A stretch of DNA of 64,000 bases from Spirosoma rhododendri (GTDB lineage Bacteria; Bacteroidota; Bacteroidia; Cytophagales; Spirosomataceae): contig NZ_CP051677.1 of the NCBI RefSeq assembly GCF_012849055.1, positions 3,239,001-3,303,000 on the forward strand. The letters run 5' to 3'. Of the stretch, positions 47,712 through 57,400 are shown in pieces. The translations under genes were made by a program, and so were the position numbers. How positions within the stretch are numbered: position 1 is the first letter of the stretch; each line of letters opens with the position of its first letter. Below the pieces are notes generated by a model. It was not told the origin of the DNA. It worked only from the letters and a program-made list of their open reading frames with translations, and ran no database searches.

Positions 47712-49916
47712 CTTAGCTACTACCACCGGCCGGTACTGTTTGTACAAGGCTTTGGCGATCTCGACAGAGCTACCGGTGGTTGTGGTTGGGTACGGTTCGC
47801 GGCTGTTGACCCAGTTCCATTCCCAGTCGCGCATTTGCTGATCGAAGGCCGTCAGGTCGAGGGGCTGGCCGGTTTTTAGCGAAGCCTGTGCTTTGTCGAA
47901 AAACTGCGTCCAGCGGGGTTTGTAGAAACTGTGCAGCAGGCCCGACCATTGCCGGTTCGAGTAGTCGTGCAACGGGCTGTTTTTGTCGCCCCAGAGGGTG
48001 ATGAGGTCGCGGGCGTTCTGCTCGTACAGGGCTTTCTCGGCGGGCGTTTGTCCCCACGCTTTGGCCGATTCCAGCCAGCGGCCCAGCAGGAAGTCGGGGC
48101 GGGTAGCCAGCAGCCGATCCATGTCGTCGATTAGGGCCAAAAACTGACGGCTGTGCAGCGCTAATGCTTTCGCGTCTTTCGCTTCATAATCACGGGCGCA
48201 CTGCTGCTGAAGCGCGTTGGCGTGGTTGGCCAGCACCTGCCGGGTAACGTCGACCAGGTCATAGCGGAAGCCATCACTGGTTTGGAGCGCATCGGTAGCT
48301 TTTAGGAAATGATCCCAGGCGGGGAGCAGGTCGGTTGGGTTATAGTTTAGCGTCGTCAGCGTGCGGTGACCGTCTTTGGCGAAGGTCGGCCGGGCGGAGA
48401 TGATCGATTCGGGCGTACCTTCGGTCATGCCGCCATTGTACACCGTCTTGCGAAGAATCTGCCAGGCTGCTTCCGCGTCGGAATTTACCTTGCCATAGCG
48501 TCGGTGGGCGTAGTCGTTGAGCCAGCTACCGAGCTGAATAGGCTGATCGCGCCAGACGTTTTCGAGCATCAGCGCAAACAGGGCGGGGTTCTGTTCGATG
48601 CCTTCGGGCGTCAGGCCAATACCGCGCAGTTTGCCTGCATTAGGGTCATGGAGGGCATTCGCCGGGTCGTTGGCGACGTTTTCCATTCGACCGAACATAC
48701 CGATGTTGCCGCCGAAATTTTGCAGCATACACCACAGCCACGGTTTGCCGTAGTACGCTTTCGTGTCGCGCCAGGCGGGTTTGGTTTCGCTCCACAAGTC
48801 CAGAATCAGCATCTTGTCGTCGGGGACGCCACTGAGCAGGGCGCGAATCTGGGGTTGCTGCCAGAACTTGGCCTGATACACGAATAGCCAGCCCTGCATG
48901 ATCCAGACCGCCTTCGGGTCGACCGATGCCATGGCCTGATACACCTTGTTGCCTGCCTGCGCCAGAAACGTCGAGTCGTTGGTCGGCGGAATGTTTTCGT
49001 TGAACGTATCGGCGGTGTACAGGTGATCGGTACCAAACGTTTTGATCTCCTCCTGAATAAATCGCCGGCCAATTTCGGGGAACAGCGGGTCTTCGGGGTC
49101 GAGGATAAAGACATCGTCGAAACCAGCGTCCCAATTGGTGCGCTTCACGTTGGCTTTCGGAAATTTGTCTTTGAACGCGGGTGGTACGTGACCTGTGAAG
49201 GCAGGTAGAATGGGCGTCATGCCGAGTTCGCGTTCGCGGGCCAGAATTTGCTTCTGCAACGCTTCGTGCCGCTCCATAAACGACTGTGGCAGCGGGCCAC
49301 CCCAGCCGTCGATGTTGCCCATCCAGAACCAGTTGAAAAAGGTCGGTCCGCTGTAGAAACTGGCCAGGTCTTTATCGGTCAGCCCCATGCTTTTGTAGAC
49401 CCGATCCCAGATCGAATTTTGACCGGTAATGGCTAGCGGCAGGTTGATGCCGTTGAGCGCCATCCAGTCGATTTCCTGCTGCCAGCGGGGCCAGTCCCAC
49501 CAGCTCATGGTGTAGTTAAACGTGCAGTAGTTGAGGTAGTAGCGGTACTGATAGGGCGTGGTTTTGTGCACCTTTTTCGGCACTACCGGTAGGGGGCTGG
49601 GCAGGTTCAGGTTGGTGCCGTTCCAGCTGATGTCGCAGTGGGCGTACTCGTTGAGGTAGTGCTTGAGCGCACTCGCCACCGATACGCCATTATTACCCCG
49701 CAGCACGATTTTTCCACCCTGACTTTCCAGTTCGAACGCATCTTTATCGCCGTCTTTGGGCAACGACGCAATCGTGAAATACTGGGCGTGGCTGGGCAAC
49801 ACCCGTTTGATGAGCGCGTAGGTAGCCTTCTCATCCAGCCCCGGCGTCGCCGATTGAGCCGAAGCCAGGCGGGTGATGAAGAGGGTGATTAGGAGTAGGG
49901 ATAATCGTAGGGGCAT
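47709..49916 (-). CDS. Alpha-N-acetylglucosaminidase, glycoside hydrolase family 89
   Basis: The 735-residue protein has a signal peptide (residues 1-20) and a complete GH89 (NAGLU) layout: an N-terminal domain to about 125, then the TIM barrel with YRYYLNYCTFNYTMSWWDW, GINLPLAITGQ, FFNWFWMGNIDGWGGPLP, TADTFNENIPP with the likely catalytic Glu, LDLWSE, CMLQNFGGNIGMFG and RGIGLTPEGIEQNP, and a C-terminal helical domain. It removes terminal alpha-linked GlcNAc from glycans outside the cytoplasm. It sits in a group with GH29 and the SusC/D pair, between two inverted repeats. The stop codon lies in a repeat. Confidence 0.93.
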   Translation of the reverse strand: MPLRLSLLLITLFITRLASAQSATPGLDEKATYALIKRVLPSHAQYFTIASLPKDGDKDAFELESQGGKIVLRGNNGVSVASALKHYLNEYAHCDISWNGTNLNLPSPLPVVPKKVHKTTPYQYRYYLNYCTFNYTMSWWDWPRWQQEIDWMALNGINLPLAITGQNSIWDRVYKSMGLTDKDLASFYSGPTFFNWFWMGNIDGWGGPLPQSFMERHEALQKQILARERELGMTPILPAFTGHVPPAFKDKFPKANVKRTNWDAGFDDVFILDPEDPLFPEIGRRFIQEEIKTFGTDHLYTADTFNENIPPTNDSTFLAQAGNKVYQAMASVDPKAVWIMQGWLFVYQAKFWQQPQIRALLSGVPDDKMLILDLWSETKPAWRDTKAYYGKPWLWCMLQNFGGNIGMFGRMENVANDPANALHDPNAGKLRGIGLTPEGIEQNPALFALMLENVWRDQPIQLGSWLNDYAHRRYGKVNSDAEAAWQILRKTVYNGGMTEGTPESIISARPTFAKDGHRTLTTLNYNPTDLLPAWDHFLKATDALQTSDGFRYDLVDVTRQVLANHANALQQQCARDYEAKDAKALALHSRQFLALIDDMDRLLATRPDFLLGRWLESAKAWGQTPAEKALYEQNARDLITLWGDKNSPLHDYSNRQWSGLLHSFYKPRWTQFFDKAQASLKTGQPLDLTAFDQQMRDWEWNWVNSREPYPTTTTGSSVEIAKALYKQYRPVVVAK

Positions 49917-49950
49917 AATTGGGTGGGTTAATGTATTGAATGCCGGTGAT

Positions 49951-50043
49951 TGTCTCCGGCAGCATCCCTGCTGTCGAGCCGAAGGCTAATCAGTCAGCGG
50001 CAAATTAGCCTTCGGCTCGACAGCAGGGATGCTGTCGGGGACA
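49951..50043. repeat. Intergenic inverted repeat (GACAGCATCC-TGCTGTCGAG family), copy 1
   Basis: Arms 49951-49990 and 50004-50043 match at 38 of 40 positions around 13 bases; each arm itself contains a short palindrome. A second copy is at 60003-60105. It lies between the GH89 start and the GH29 stop on the minus strand. Confidence 0.88.
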
Positions 50044-50044
50044 A

Positions 50045-52180
50045 CTACCGCAATAAGCGTAACGACAAATTGGGCAGGACAAGCGTGCGATGGGGCGATG
50101 CGGGATCGTGGGTTTGCCACTGAACCGACGATGTGCCAACCGGCAGTGTCACCGGGCGCAGATCCTGTTGGTAGAGCAGTTGCGGAATGCTGTAATCGAT
50201 ACCGATAGGCGTTGTTTTCTGGAAATTGTTGAACGTCTTTACCAGCAGTTGATTGACTCCTTTTTTCAACGGCAGCAACACCACGTCGCGCTGCTCCGCT
50301 GCTTTCGTCGGGTTGTTGCGCAACAGCAGGGTTTGCCCGTTGAGCATGACCAGTACACCGTCGCCACTCGTGATACGAACCAATACCCGTCGGTCGGTGG
50401 GGGCGGTGATGGTTTGGGTGACGAAATAAGCGGTGGTCAGGTCGGCGGGGAGGGTGTAGATGGGGCCGTTTTTCCAGTCGGTCATAGCTTGCCACGATTG
50501 ACCTTGTACGGGTTTCTTAAGGTCGATTACGGTGCCTTTGCCGGGTGTACCCTCGATACCCGACTCAACGGGACCGAGTTTGTAGAGCGGCCCCCACGTC
50601 AGTGTGGTTGGATCAACATCAAGTTCGGCGGGACTGTCGCCCGACAGTTTGACCGTCTGTGTCGTACCGTTGATGGTCAGGTCGATGGATTGTCCTTTTT
50701 CTTCGTCGGAGAACAGCAGCAGTGGGCGGTAGGGGCCACCCTGCTCAACCTGTAGATTCCACGATTCGGCGATAGTACTCTGGAAGCGCGCATTGTAGTC
50801 GACGCCCGAATTGCTGTAGTGTTTGTACGAATTCGCGTGGGTCAACCGGGTCGTGTCGGTAAGCGCAATGGGGTTGTAGGGCCGTACCCGGTAGCCATTG
50901 GTAAACTCGATGGCTATAACACGAATGGTTTTGCCCGATGCGAAACCGGCGGGCAGGTTGATGCCCAGCCCGTCTTTCCCGCGAACAGTTGTGAGTTTGA
51001 CGCCCGGTTCGCCCAGCACCGATACCTGCTTGACCGTACCGCTTAGCCCCGGCAGGGCAAGCTGATTCCCGACTGGCTGACTCATCACGTGCAAATATAA
51101 TTTGCCCGGCTTGCTGGTGATGCTGCCCCACGCAAACGACTGGTAAAAGGGATCCGCCGATGCGCCGTAGATGGCTTCCCCATTTTTCGCCAGCCATTGG
51201 CCGATCTGCAACAACACGTCGCGTTCGTAGGGTACCACCGAACCGTCGCCTTTGGGGCCGATGTTGAGCAGATATTTCCCGCCCCGGCTCACAACTTGAA
51301 TCAGGCTCGTCAGCTTCTCGTGCTCTTTGTCGGCTTCCGGTACGCGTTTCTGCCACGAGCGATAGCCCCAGGTTTCGTCGAAAAACGACGCGGGCGACTG
51401 CCACGGCACGCCAATCGTGTAGTCGGGTTCCTGATTGTCGCCCATCACCGTAAAGTCGCCCATGTCGTTGCCGATACGGCTGCCGATCAGGCAGTTGGGT
51501 TGCAGTTTGTGCACGAGGTCGCGCATTTCGCGACTCTGCGCTTCGCTCATCGACCCCATGTCGAACCACAGTTCCGAGATCGGGCCGTAGTTGGTCAGCA
51601 GTTCGGTGATCTGGCGTTTGTTGTAGTCGTGGTGTTCGGGCGTGATGGGGTCGGAGTTGTGGCTCGAAATGGGCGATGCCTGCGGGTAGTGCCAGTCGAT
51701 GAGCGAAAAATACAGGCCGAAACTGGTGCCGTTGTGTCGGCAGGCGTCGCTCAGTTCACGGATAATGTCGCGTTTGTACGGTGTCGCATCGACCACGTTG
51801 AAATCGGTCGTGGCCGTTTTGAACATGCAGAAACCGTCGTGGTGCTTGCTGGTGATGACAATCGACCGCATCCCGGCGCGTTTGGCAAGGGCGGCAATTG
51901 AGTCGGCGTTCCAGCGCGTCGGGTTGAACCGCCGGGCGACCTTTGCGTAGGTGTCGCTGTAGATACCGGCGTGGGCCTGAATCTGTTCGCTCAGCCCCAC
52001 CGTCACGGGCTTGTCGTTCCAGACACCGCCCAGCACGGAGTAGATGCCGCCGAAGTGAATGAACATCGAGTATTTCTGATCGCGCCATTCGCGCAGGGCG
52101 TCGGGGGCAATCTGGGCAAAGCTGGAGAAGGCGTAACCAGTCAGGAAAAGAGTAACGATGAGTTTTTTCAGCGTAGCCAT
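50045..52180 (-). CDS. Alpha-L-fucosidase, glycoside hydrolase family 29
   Basis: The 711-residue protein has a signal peptide (about 1-22). The GH29 barrel begins at YSMFIHFGGIYSVLGG and contains RFNPTRWNADSIAALAKRAGMR, SKHHDGFCMF, the likely nucleophile Asp in ELWFDMGSM and KYLLNIGPKGDGSV. A C-terminal beta-rich region (about 430-711) is longer than in minimal GH29 and may be a carbohydrate-binding addition. It should release fucose from host- or plant-type glycans. It is downstream of the small lipoprotein gene and upstream of GH89 in the minus-strand order. Confidence 0.93.
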   Translation of the reverse strand: MATLKKLIVTLFLTGYAFSSFAQIAPDALREWRDQKYSMFIHFGGIYSVLGGVWNDKPVTVGLSEQIQAHAGIYSDTYAKVARRFNPTRWNADSIAALAKRAGMRSIVITSKHHDGFCMFKTATTDFNVVDATPYKRDIIRELSDACRHNGTSFGLYFSLIDWHYPQASPISSHNSDPITPEHHDYNKRQITELLTNYGPISELWFDMGSMSEAQSREMRDLVHKLQPNCLIGSRIGNDMGDFTVMGDNQEPDYTIGVPWQSPASFFDETWGYRSWQKRVPEADKEHEKLTSLIQVVSRGGKYLLNIGPKGDGSVVPYERDVLLQIGQWLAKNGEAIYGASADPFYQSFAWGSITSKPGKLYLHVMSQPVGNQLALPGLSGTVKQVSVLGEPGVKLTTVRGKDGLGINLPAGFASGKTIRVIAIEFTNGYRVRPYNPIALTDTTRLTHANSYKHYSNSGVDYNARFQSTIAESWNLQVEQGGPYRPLLLFSDEEKGQSIDLTINGTTQTVKLSGDSPAELDVDPTTLTWGPLYKLGPVESGIEGTPGKGTVIDLKKPVQGQSWQAMTDWKNGPIYTLPADLTTAYFVTQTITAPTDRRVLVRITSGDGVLVMLNGQTLLLRNNPTKAAEQRDVVLLPLKKGVNQLLVKTFNNFQKTTPIGIDYSIPQLLYQQDLRPVTLPVGTSSVQWQTHDPASPHRTLVLPNLSLRLLR

Positions 52181-52246
52181 CGCTGGTCAGTAGTTTGGTT
52201 GAGGAGGCAAATGTAGCCCAGACGGTACTAGACCTTGAGAGCTACA

Positions 52247-52657
52247 CTACTTCACCGGTGAAAATCGGCGAATTTCGTAAACGAGCTGGTTTTTGCCTGA
52301 AAACAGGGGTTCCTGCATCTTGCGCAGGACTAGCTTGTCGGGTTCGAAGGCCAGAATCCGAAAGCTACTCAGCACGGTACCGGATTTGCCGACGTATTGC
52401 AGTGAGTCGCCGTTGATAATCCGGTAGCGAACCGGTCGCGCTTCGGCTTCCTTTCGCATGGTCATTGTGCCGTTGCCGTTGTAGTCGTAGACGATGTTGT
52501 CGTCGCCGTCGGTGACCGCTTTCTTTTCGACAAACCCGTTGGTGTAGCGATAAATGGAATCCGTTTTCCAGGCTCCTTTCAGGTCGGCCTCTGTCAGGCG
52601 AAGCTTTGATTGACAACCCACTGTGAGTAGGGCGAAAAGTAAAAGGAGGTAGGGCAT
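52247..52657 (-). CDS. Small lipoprotein of unknown function (lipocalin-like)
   Basis: The 136-residue protein has a lipobox (LTVGC, Cys15) and is thus membrane-anchored. The mature part reads as a short beta-barrel: LKGAWKTDSIYRYTNG, a YDYNGNGTMTM turn, RYRIINGDSL and a closing LVYEIRRF strand, as in the lipocalin-like proteins common in Bacteroidota. I cannot name its ligand. It lies between SusD and the fucosidase, separated from SusD by two long inverted repeats, so it may be transcribed at a different level. Confidence 0.7.
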   Translation of the reverse strand: MPYLLLLFALLTVGCQSKLRLTEADLKGAWKTDSIYRYTNGFVEKKAVTDGDDNIVYDYNGNGTMTMRKEAEARPVRYRIINGDSLQYVGKSGTVLSSFRILAFEPDKLVLRKMQEPLFSGKNQLVYEIRRFSPVK

Positions 52658-52708
52658 TCAGTGGCGTTGATTGGTCTTGCGTACTGTTTGGTCCGGCACT
52701 GTATCAGT

Positions 52709-52788
52709 GGTGTCGTGTCCCTGACCCGACACGCCCGCGTCAGCAATTAGCTTCGCTCGGAAACGTGTCAGGTCGGGGACCTGACACC
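52709..52788. repeat. Intergenic inverted repeat
   Basis: Arms 52709-52733 and 52764-52788 match at about 20 of 25 positions around 30 bases. It is the first of two adjacent hairpins between the small lipoprotein and SusD genes. Confidence 0.65.
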
Positions 52789-52811
52789 ATTGTTTGTTCA
52801 CAGATAGCTTT

Positions 52812-52887
52812 TGTCATGCTGAGGTACGAAGCATCTTCGGAGACTGAAATGTGTTCGCCCGAAGATGCTTCGTACCTCAGCATGACA
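52812..52887. repeat. Perfect intergenic inverted repeat (TGTCATGCTGAGGTACGAAG family)
   Basis: Arms 52812-52840 and 52859-52887 match perfectly over 29 bases around 18. From memory, near relatives of this word (GTCATTGCGAGG-ACGAAG types) are scattered in many bacterial phyla. It lies 36 bp beyond the SusD stop. Confidence 0.85.
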
Positions 52888-52922
52888 AAGGAAATAGTCT
52901 GACGTAGCAACTCGCTAGCCTA

Positions 52923-54371
52923 TCAATTTACGTAATACTGATTCTGCTTGAGCACGCCGTTGCTCAGGTCGATTTCTCGCTGGGGCAGGGGGAAGTAGTA
53001 GTGCTTGGGCTTGACGAATGTACGGCCGGGTTTGAAGGCTCCCCGGTCTTTTTTGTAGTGCGACACAATGTCGATCAGCCCGGCCTTATCCCAGCGCATC
53101 AGGTCTTGATGGCGTTCGTTTTCACCCGCCAGTTCGACCCGGCGCTCGTGCATGATGTCGGTCATGGTCGCGCCCGTTTTGGTTTTCAGTCCCACCCGCT
53201 TCCGCACGACGTTTAGCTCGGTATCGCCTGACTGTCCCGACCGGATTTTGGCCTCGGCAACCAGCAGGTATACGTCCGAGGTACGCAGCCAGGGCGCGTT
53301 GAGGCCCTGATCCATGTCGCCCGCGTCGGTGAAACCGGTGTACTTGCGGAAGGCGTGGCCTGTTACGCGCGTCAGATCGGGCGTAAAGGTGCTGATACCA
53401 TTCGCTTTCCGGTCGACCTGATCGCCGTCGACCAGTACGGTGTAGGCCCGGCGCGGGTCGCCCGTTTCAAACTCGTTGACGAGGTCGGCGATGGGTTCGT
53501 GAAAACCCCAGCCGCCCCACGAGCCGACGGTGTGATAGTAAGCCGGGGAGTCGTCGGTTGTCCAGCCCGATTTGTATTGCAGCGAGAACAGCACTTCGGA
53601 GTTATTCTCGGTGCCGAGCTGGAAATTCTGGTCGAAACTCGAGGCCAGTTGGTAGGCGGAGTTGCCAATTACTTTGTTGCCGACGGCAATGGCTTTGGCC
53701 CACTGCGACTGGTAGACGTACAGCTTGGTCAGGAAACCGTTGGCGGCACCCTGCGTCGCCCGGCCCACGTTGTCGCCACCGTATGACACCGGCAGCAGAC
53801 TAGCCGCTTTCTGAAAGTCGGATTCGGCCTGCGCCTGCACCTCGGCCAGCGACGATTTTGCTTTGTTGAAATTGCCCGCCTGTACGTCGGCTTCGAGCAG
53901 AATCGGCACCTCGCCGTAGATCACCGCCAGCCGCCAGTAGACGAAGCCGCGCAGGAAATACGCTTCGCCCAGACTGCGGTTACGGATGCTCTCATCCATC
54001 GTTACTTTCGGCGCGTTGATCAGCACGGCGTTGGCACGGGAAATGACTTCGTACTTCGTCGACCAGGTGTTCAGAATGTGGGTGTTGGTCGGGTCGAAGG
54101 TGAACAGTTCGAGCGACGTTTCGTCAGGGTGATCGCCCGCCCGGTTCATGTCGTCGGAGCAGTTATCGAAGGTGTATTCGGTATGGGCGAAACCGTCTTC
54201 ATCGAGCAAGGGCGCGTAAATCGCGTTGGTCGCCGATACGACGTCGTCGCCGTTGCGCCAGAATTTGTTCGACGCCGTCAGGCCGTAGGGCGTCGATTCG
54301 AGCAGGTCTTTCTGGCAACCGGTCAGGCTCATCACGAGCAGCAGACTGGCTAATGCGGGTATATGTTTCAT
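52923..54371 (-). CDS. RagB/SusD family nutrient-binding outer membrane lipoprotein
   Basis: The 482-residue protein has a lipobox (SLTGC, Cys19) and the SusD helical-repeat fold: TASNKFWRNGDDVVSATNAIYAPL, the LGEAYFLRGFVYWRLAVIYGEVPI segment near residues 135-155, and the C-terminal LRTSDVYLLVAEAKIRSGQSGD and ERRVELAGENERHQDLMRW. Such proteins sit on the cell surface as a lid over the SusC channel and bind glycan. It follows susC-like by 50 bp on the minus strand, so the pair is co-transcribed. Confidence 0.93.
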   Translation of the reverse strand: MKHIPALASLLLVMSLTGCQKDLLESTPYGLTASNKFWRNGDDVVSATNAIYAPLLDEDGFAHTEYTFDNCSDDMNRAGDHPDETSLELFTFDPTNTHILNTWSTKYEVISRANAVLINAPKVTMDESIRNRSLGEAYFLRGFVYWRLAVIYGEVPILLEADVQAGNFNKAKSSLAEVQAQAESDFQKAASLLPVSYGGDNVGRATQGAANGFLTKLYVYQSQWAKAIAVGNKVIGNSAYQLASSFDQNFQLGTENNSEVLFSLQYKSGWTTDDSPAYYHTVGSWGGWGFHEPIADLVNEFETGDPRRAYTVLVDGDQVDRKANGISTFTPDLTRVTGHAFRKYTGFTDAGDMDQGLNAPWLRTSDVYLLVAEAKIRSGQSGDTELNVVRKRVGLKTKTGATMTDIMHERRVELAGENERHQDLMRWDKAGLIDIVSHYKKDRGAFKPGRTFVKPKHYYFPLPQREIDLSNGVLKQNQYYVN

Positions 54372-54421
54372 TGGAAGAAATGCCGTTTTAAGGATGTCGG
54401 TTCAGACAGAATTCGGTGGAT

Positions 54422-57400
54422 TTAGAAAGCCAGCGTCGCGCCCAGCGTGAACGTACGCGCCTGCGGATACTGCGCGTAATCGACGTTTTGCTGCGCGTAC
54501 TGCCCCTGTGAGCGGTCGCCGTCGGCAAAGCCCAACTCAGGGTTCAGGCCGGAGTACTTCGTGAACGTCAGCACGTTCTGCCCCGTTACGTAGATGCGCG
54601 CCTGCGACAGCCCCAGCCGGTTCATCAGCGGTTTGGGGATCGTGTAGCCGAGCGTCAGGTTCTTGAGCCGCAGAAAGTCGCCCCGCTCGATGAACAGGTC
54701 GGAGGTGCGGAAGTTACGGTTCGAGTTGTTGATGCTGACGCGCGGAATGCTGTTGCTTGTGTTCGGCCCCGTCCAGCGGTTCGTTTCGTCGGCGTAGAGG
54801 TTAAACGAGTAGCTGGCGTCGAGCCCCTGCATCCGATCGGCGTTGTAGATGTCGACACCACCCTGACCGAGGAAAAACAGCGTGAAGTCGAAGCCTTTGT
54901 AGGTCAGGCCCGTGTTCAGACCGTAGGTAACTTTCGGCTGCGGACTACCCAGAATCGTGCGGTCGTTGTTGTCGATCACGCCGTCGCCGTTGAGGTCCTG
55001 AAAGCGCACGTCGCCGGGGTGAATCAGGCCCTGTGTCCGGCGTGGGTCCTTGGCGAGAGCCGGGTCGGCGTCGATCTCGCCCTGCGTCTGGTACAGGCCG
55101 TTGGTGCGCCAGCCGTAGAACGTGCCGTAGGCATAGCCCTCGTAGCTGCGGGTAATCTCCTGATCGGTGCGGCCATAGGTTTGCGAGCCCAGGAAGCTGC
55201 CGGGTGTCAGCAGTTTGGTGATCCGGTTCTTGATAAACGTCGCGTTACCGCTAACCGACAGGGTCAGGTCGCCGACTTTCTGCTGATAGCTCAACTCCAG
55301 TTCAAGACCCTGGTTGCGCAACTGCCCTACGTTCTGATCGGGAATGGAGGCCCGGCCCAGCGTGCCCAGCGAGGGGGGCGACAGCAGCATATTCTTGGTG
55401 TCTTTGATGAAGTAGTTGATCGACGCCTGAAGCCGGTTTTGCAGGAAGCCCGCGTCGAGTCCGAAGTTGCTCATCTCAGCCGTTTCCCAGCCGATGTTCG
55501 CGTTGGCCAATCGTCCCTGCGCCGAACCCGACGTATTCTGATCGCCGAACGAGTAGCGATAGTTCGAGTTGATGAGCGCGAGGTATTGCAGCGAACTGAT
55601 GTTCTGATTACCCAGCTGACCCCAGCCGCCGGTCAGTTTCAGGTTGCTGATTGTCGACAGGGCGTTTTTGAAAAACGGTTCGTCGGAGATGCGCCAGCCC
55701 AGCGAGAAAGCCGGGAAGTAGCCCCACTTGTTACCCGGTGCAAACTTCGACGAGCCATCGGCGCGGAACGTCGCCGTCAGCAGGTAGCGATCTTTGTATG
55801 CGTAGGTGCCCCGGCCGAACACCGATTGGAGCGCGTCGTAGCTGCGGCCACCGTCCTGCCCGTTGCCAATGGCGACAATCGACCCGGCGTAGCGCATGTA
55901 CCGCAGGTCGGCGTCCTCGCTGGCGAAGTCGCGGCCCCGCGTTCCCGAATACAGGTCGTTGAAGGTCTGCGAGGTGTAGCCGCCCACCAGCCCGACCGTG
56001 TGCTGACCGAACGATTTGTCGTACGACAGGAAGTATTCCTGCAAAAACGCCCAGTACTTATCGTTGGTGAGCGTCAGCTGGTTGTACTGATTAGTGCGGT
56101 ACTGATCGGTGATTTTGACGCCGAACTCACGTGTGTTGGTGAACGTCGCGTCTAAGGCGAGGTTAGCGCGCGCTTTGAGGCCTTTCACGATCTCGAACTC
56201 ACCCGTTACACTGCCCAGCAACCGGTTGCGGGCGTTGTCTTTATCCTGCGTATCGATGGTGTACTGCGGGTTGTTGATATCGCCAAACGCGCCTTTGCCC
56301 TGCGTGGTGCTGTAGGTGCCGTCGGCGTTCATCACCGGCAGACCGGGGTGAAACCGGATCGCGCTCCAGAGCAGCCCGTCCTGCGCCGAGAGGGTATTGG
56401 GCGCGTTGTCGTGGGTGTTGGTAAACTGGAGGTTCTGCCCGATTTTGAGCCGCTCAGTGATCTTGTGATCCGAGTTGATGCGGAACGTGTACCGTTTGTA
56501 GTACGAGTTGCCGATGATACCCGTTTCGTTGTAATACCCGCCCGAAATGGCAAACGACGAGTACTTGCCACCCCCGCGCAGGGCTACGTCGAGGTTTTGC
56601 GTGGTGCCCTGCCGCAGAATCTGATCCTGCCAGTTGGTCTGCTGGGTCTGGTACTGCGTATCCTGCCAGATCGCCGGAACCGTCAGGCCGTCGTTGGTAT
56701 AAGCTTCGCGCTTGATCGCGGCCAGCGTGGGCGCATCGAGGACGGGCAGCGTTTTGATGCGGTTTGACACGCCGGTATAGCCGTTGACCGTGAACCGAAG
56801 TTTATCGTCGAACCGGCCGCGCTTGGTCGTAATCAACACGACACCGTTAGCGGCCCGCGTTCCGTAAATCGCCGAGGCCGACGCATCTTTCAGCACGTCG
56901 ATACTCTCGATGTCGTTGGGGTTGACGTCGTTCATGCTACCGGCCGGCACCCCGTCGATCACGATCAGCGGGTCAGCGTTGTTGACCGTACCTAGTCCCC
57001 GGATGCGGATGGAACCCGCATTGCCCGGTGCACCACCGTTCCGCACGACGTTGACACCAGCCGCCCGGCCCTGTAGGGCCTGCTGCGCGCCACCCGACGG
57101 CAGGTTCTGAATATCAGCTCCTTTTACGGCCGAGATCGCCCCGGTCACGTCTTTCTTTTCCTGCGTACCGTAGCCGACAACGACAACTTCGCCGAGTTGC
57201 TGAATGTCGTTTTTCAGCGTCACATTGATCGATGCGCGGTTGTTGACGGGTACTTCCTGGCTAGTATAGCCGATAAACGAAAAGACCAGCGTGCCGTTTG
57301 CGTCGGGAACGGTCAGCGAATAGTCGCCGTCGGTGTTGGTAACGGTGCCAGTATTGGTGCCTTTCAGCACAATACTGACGCCCGGAATTCCCTGCCCGTC

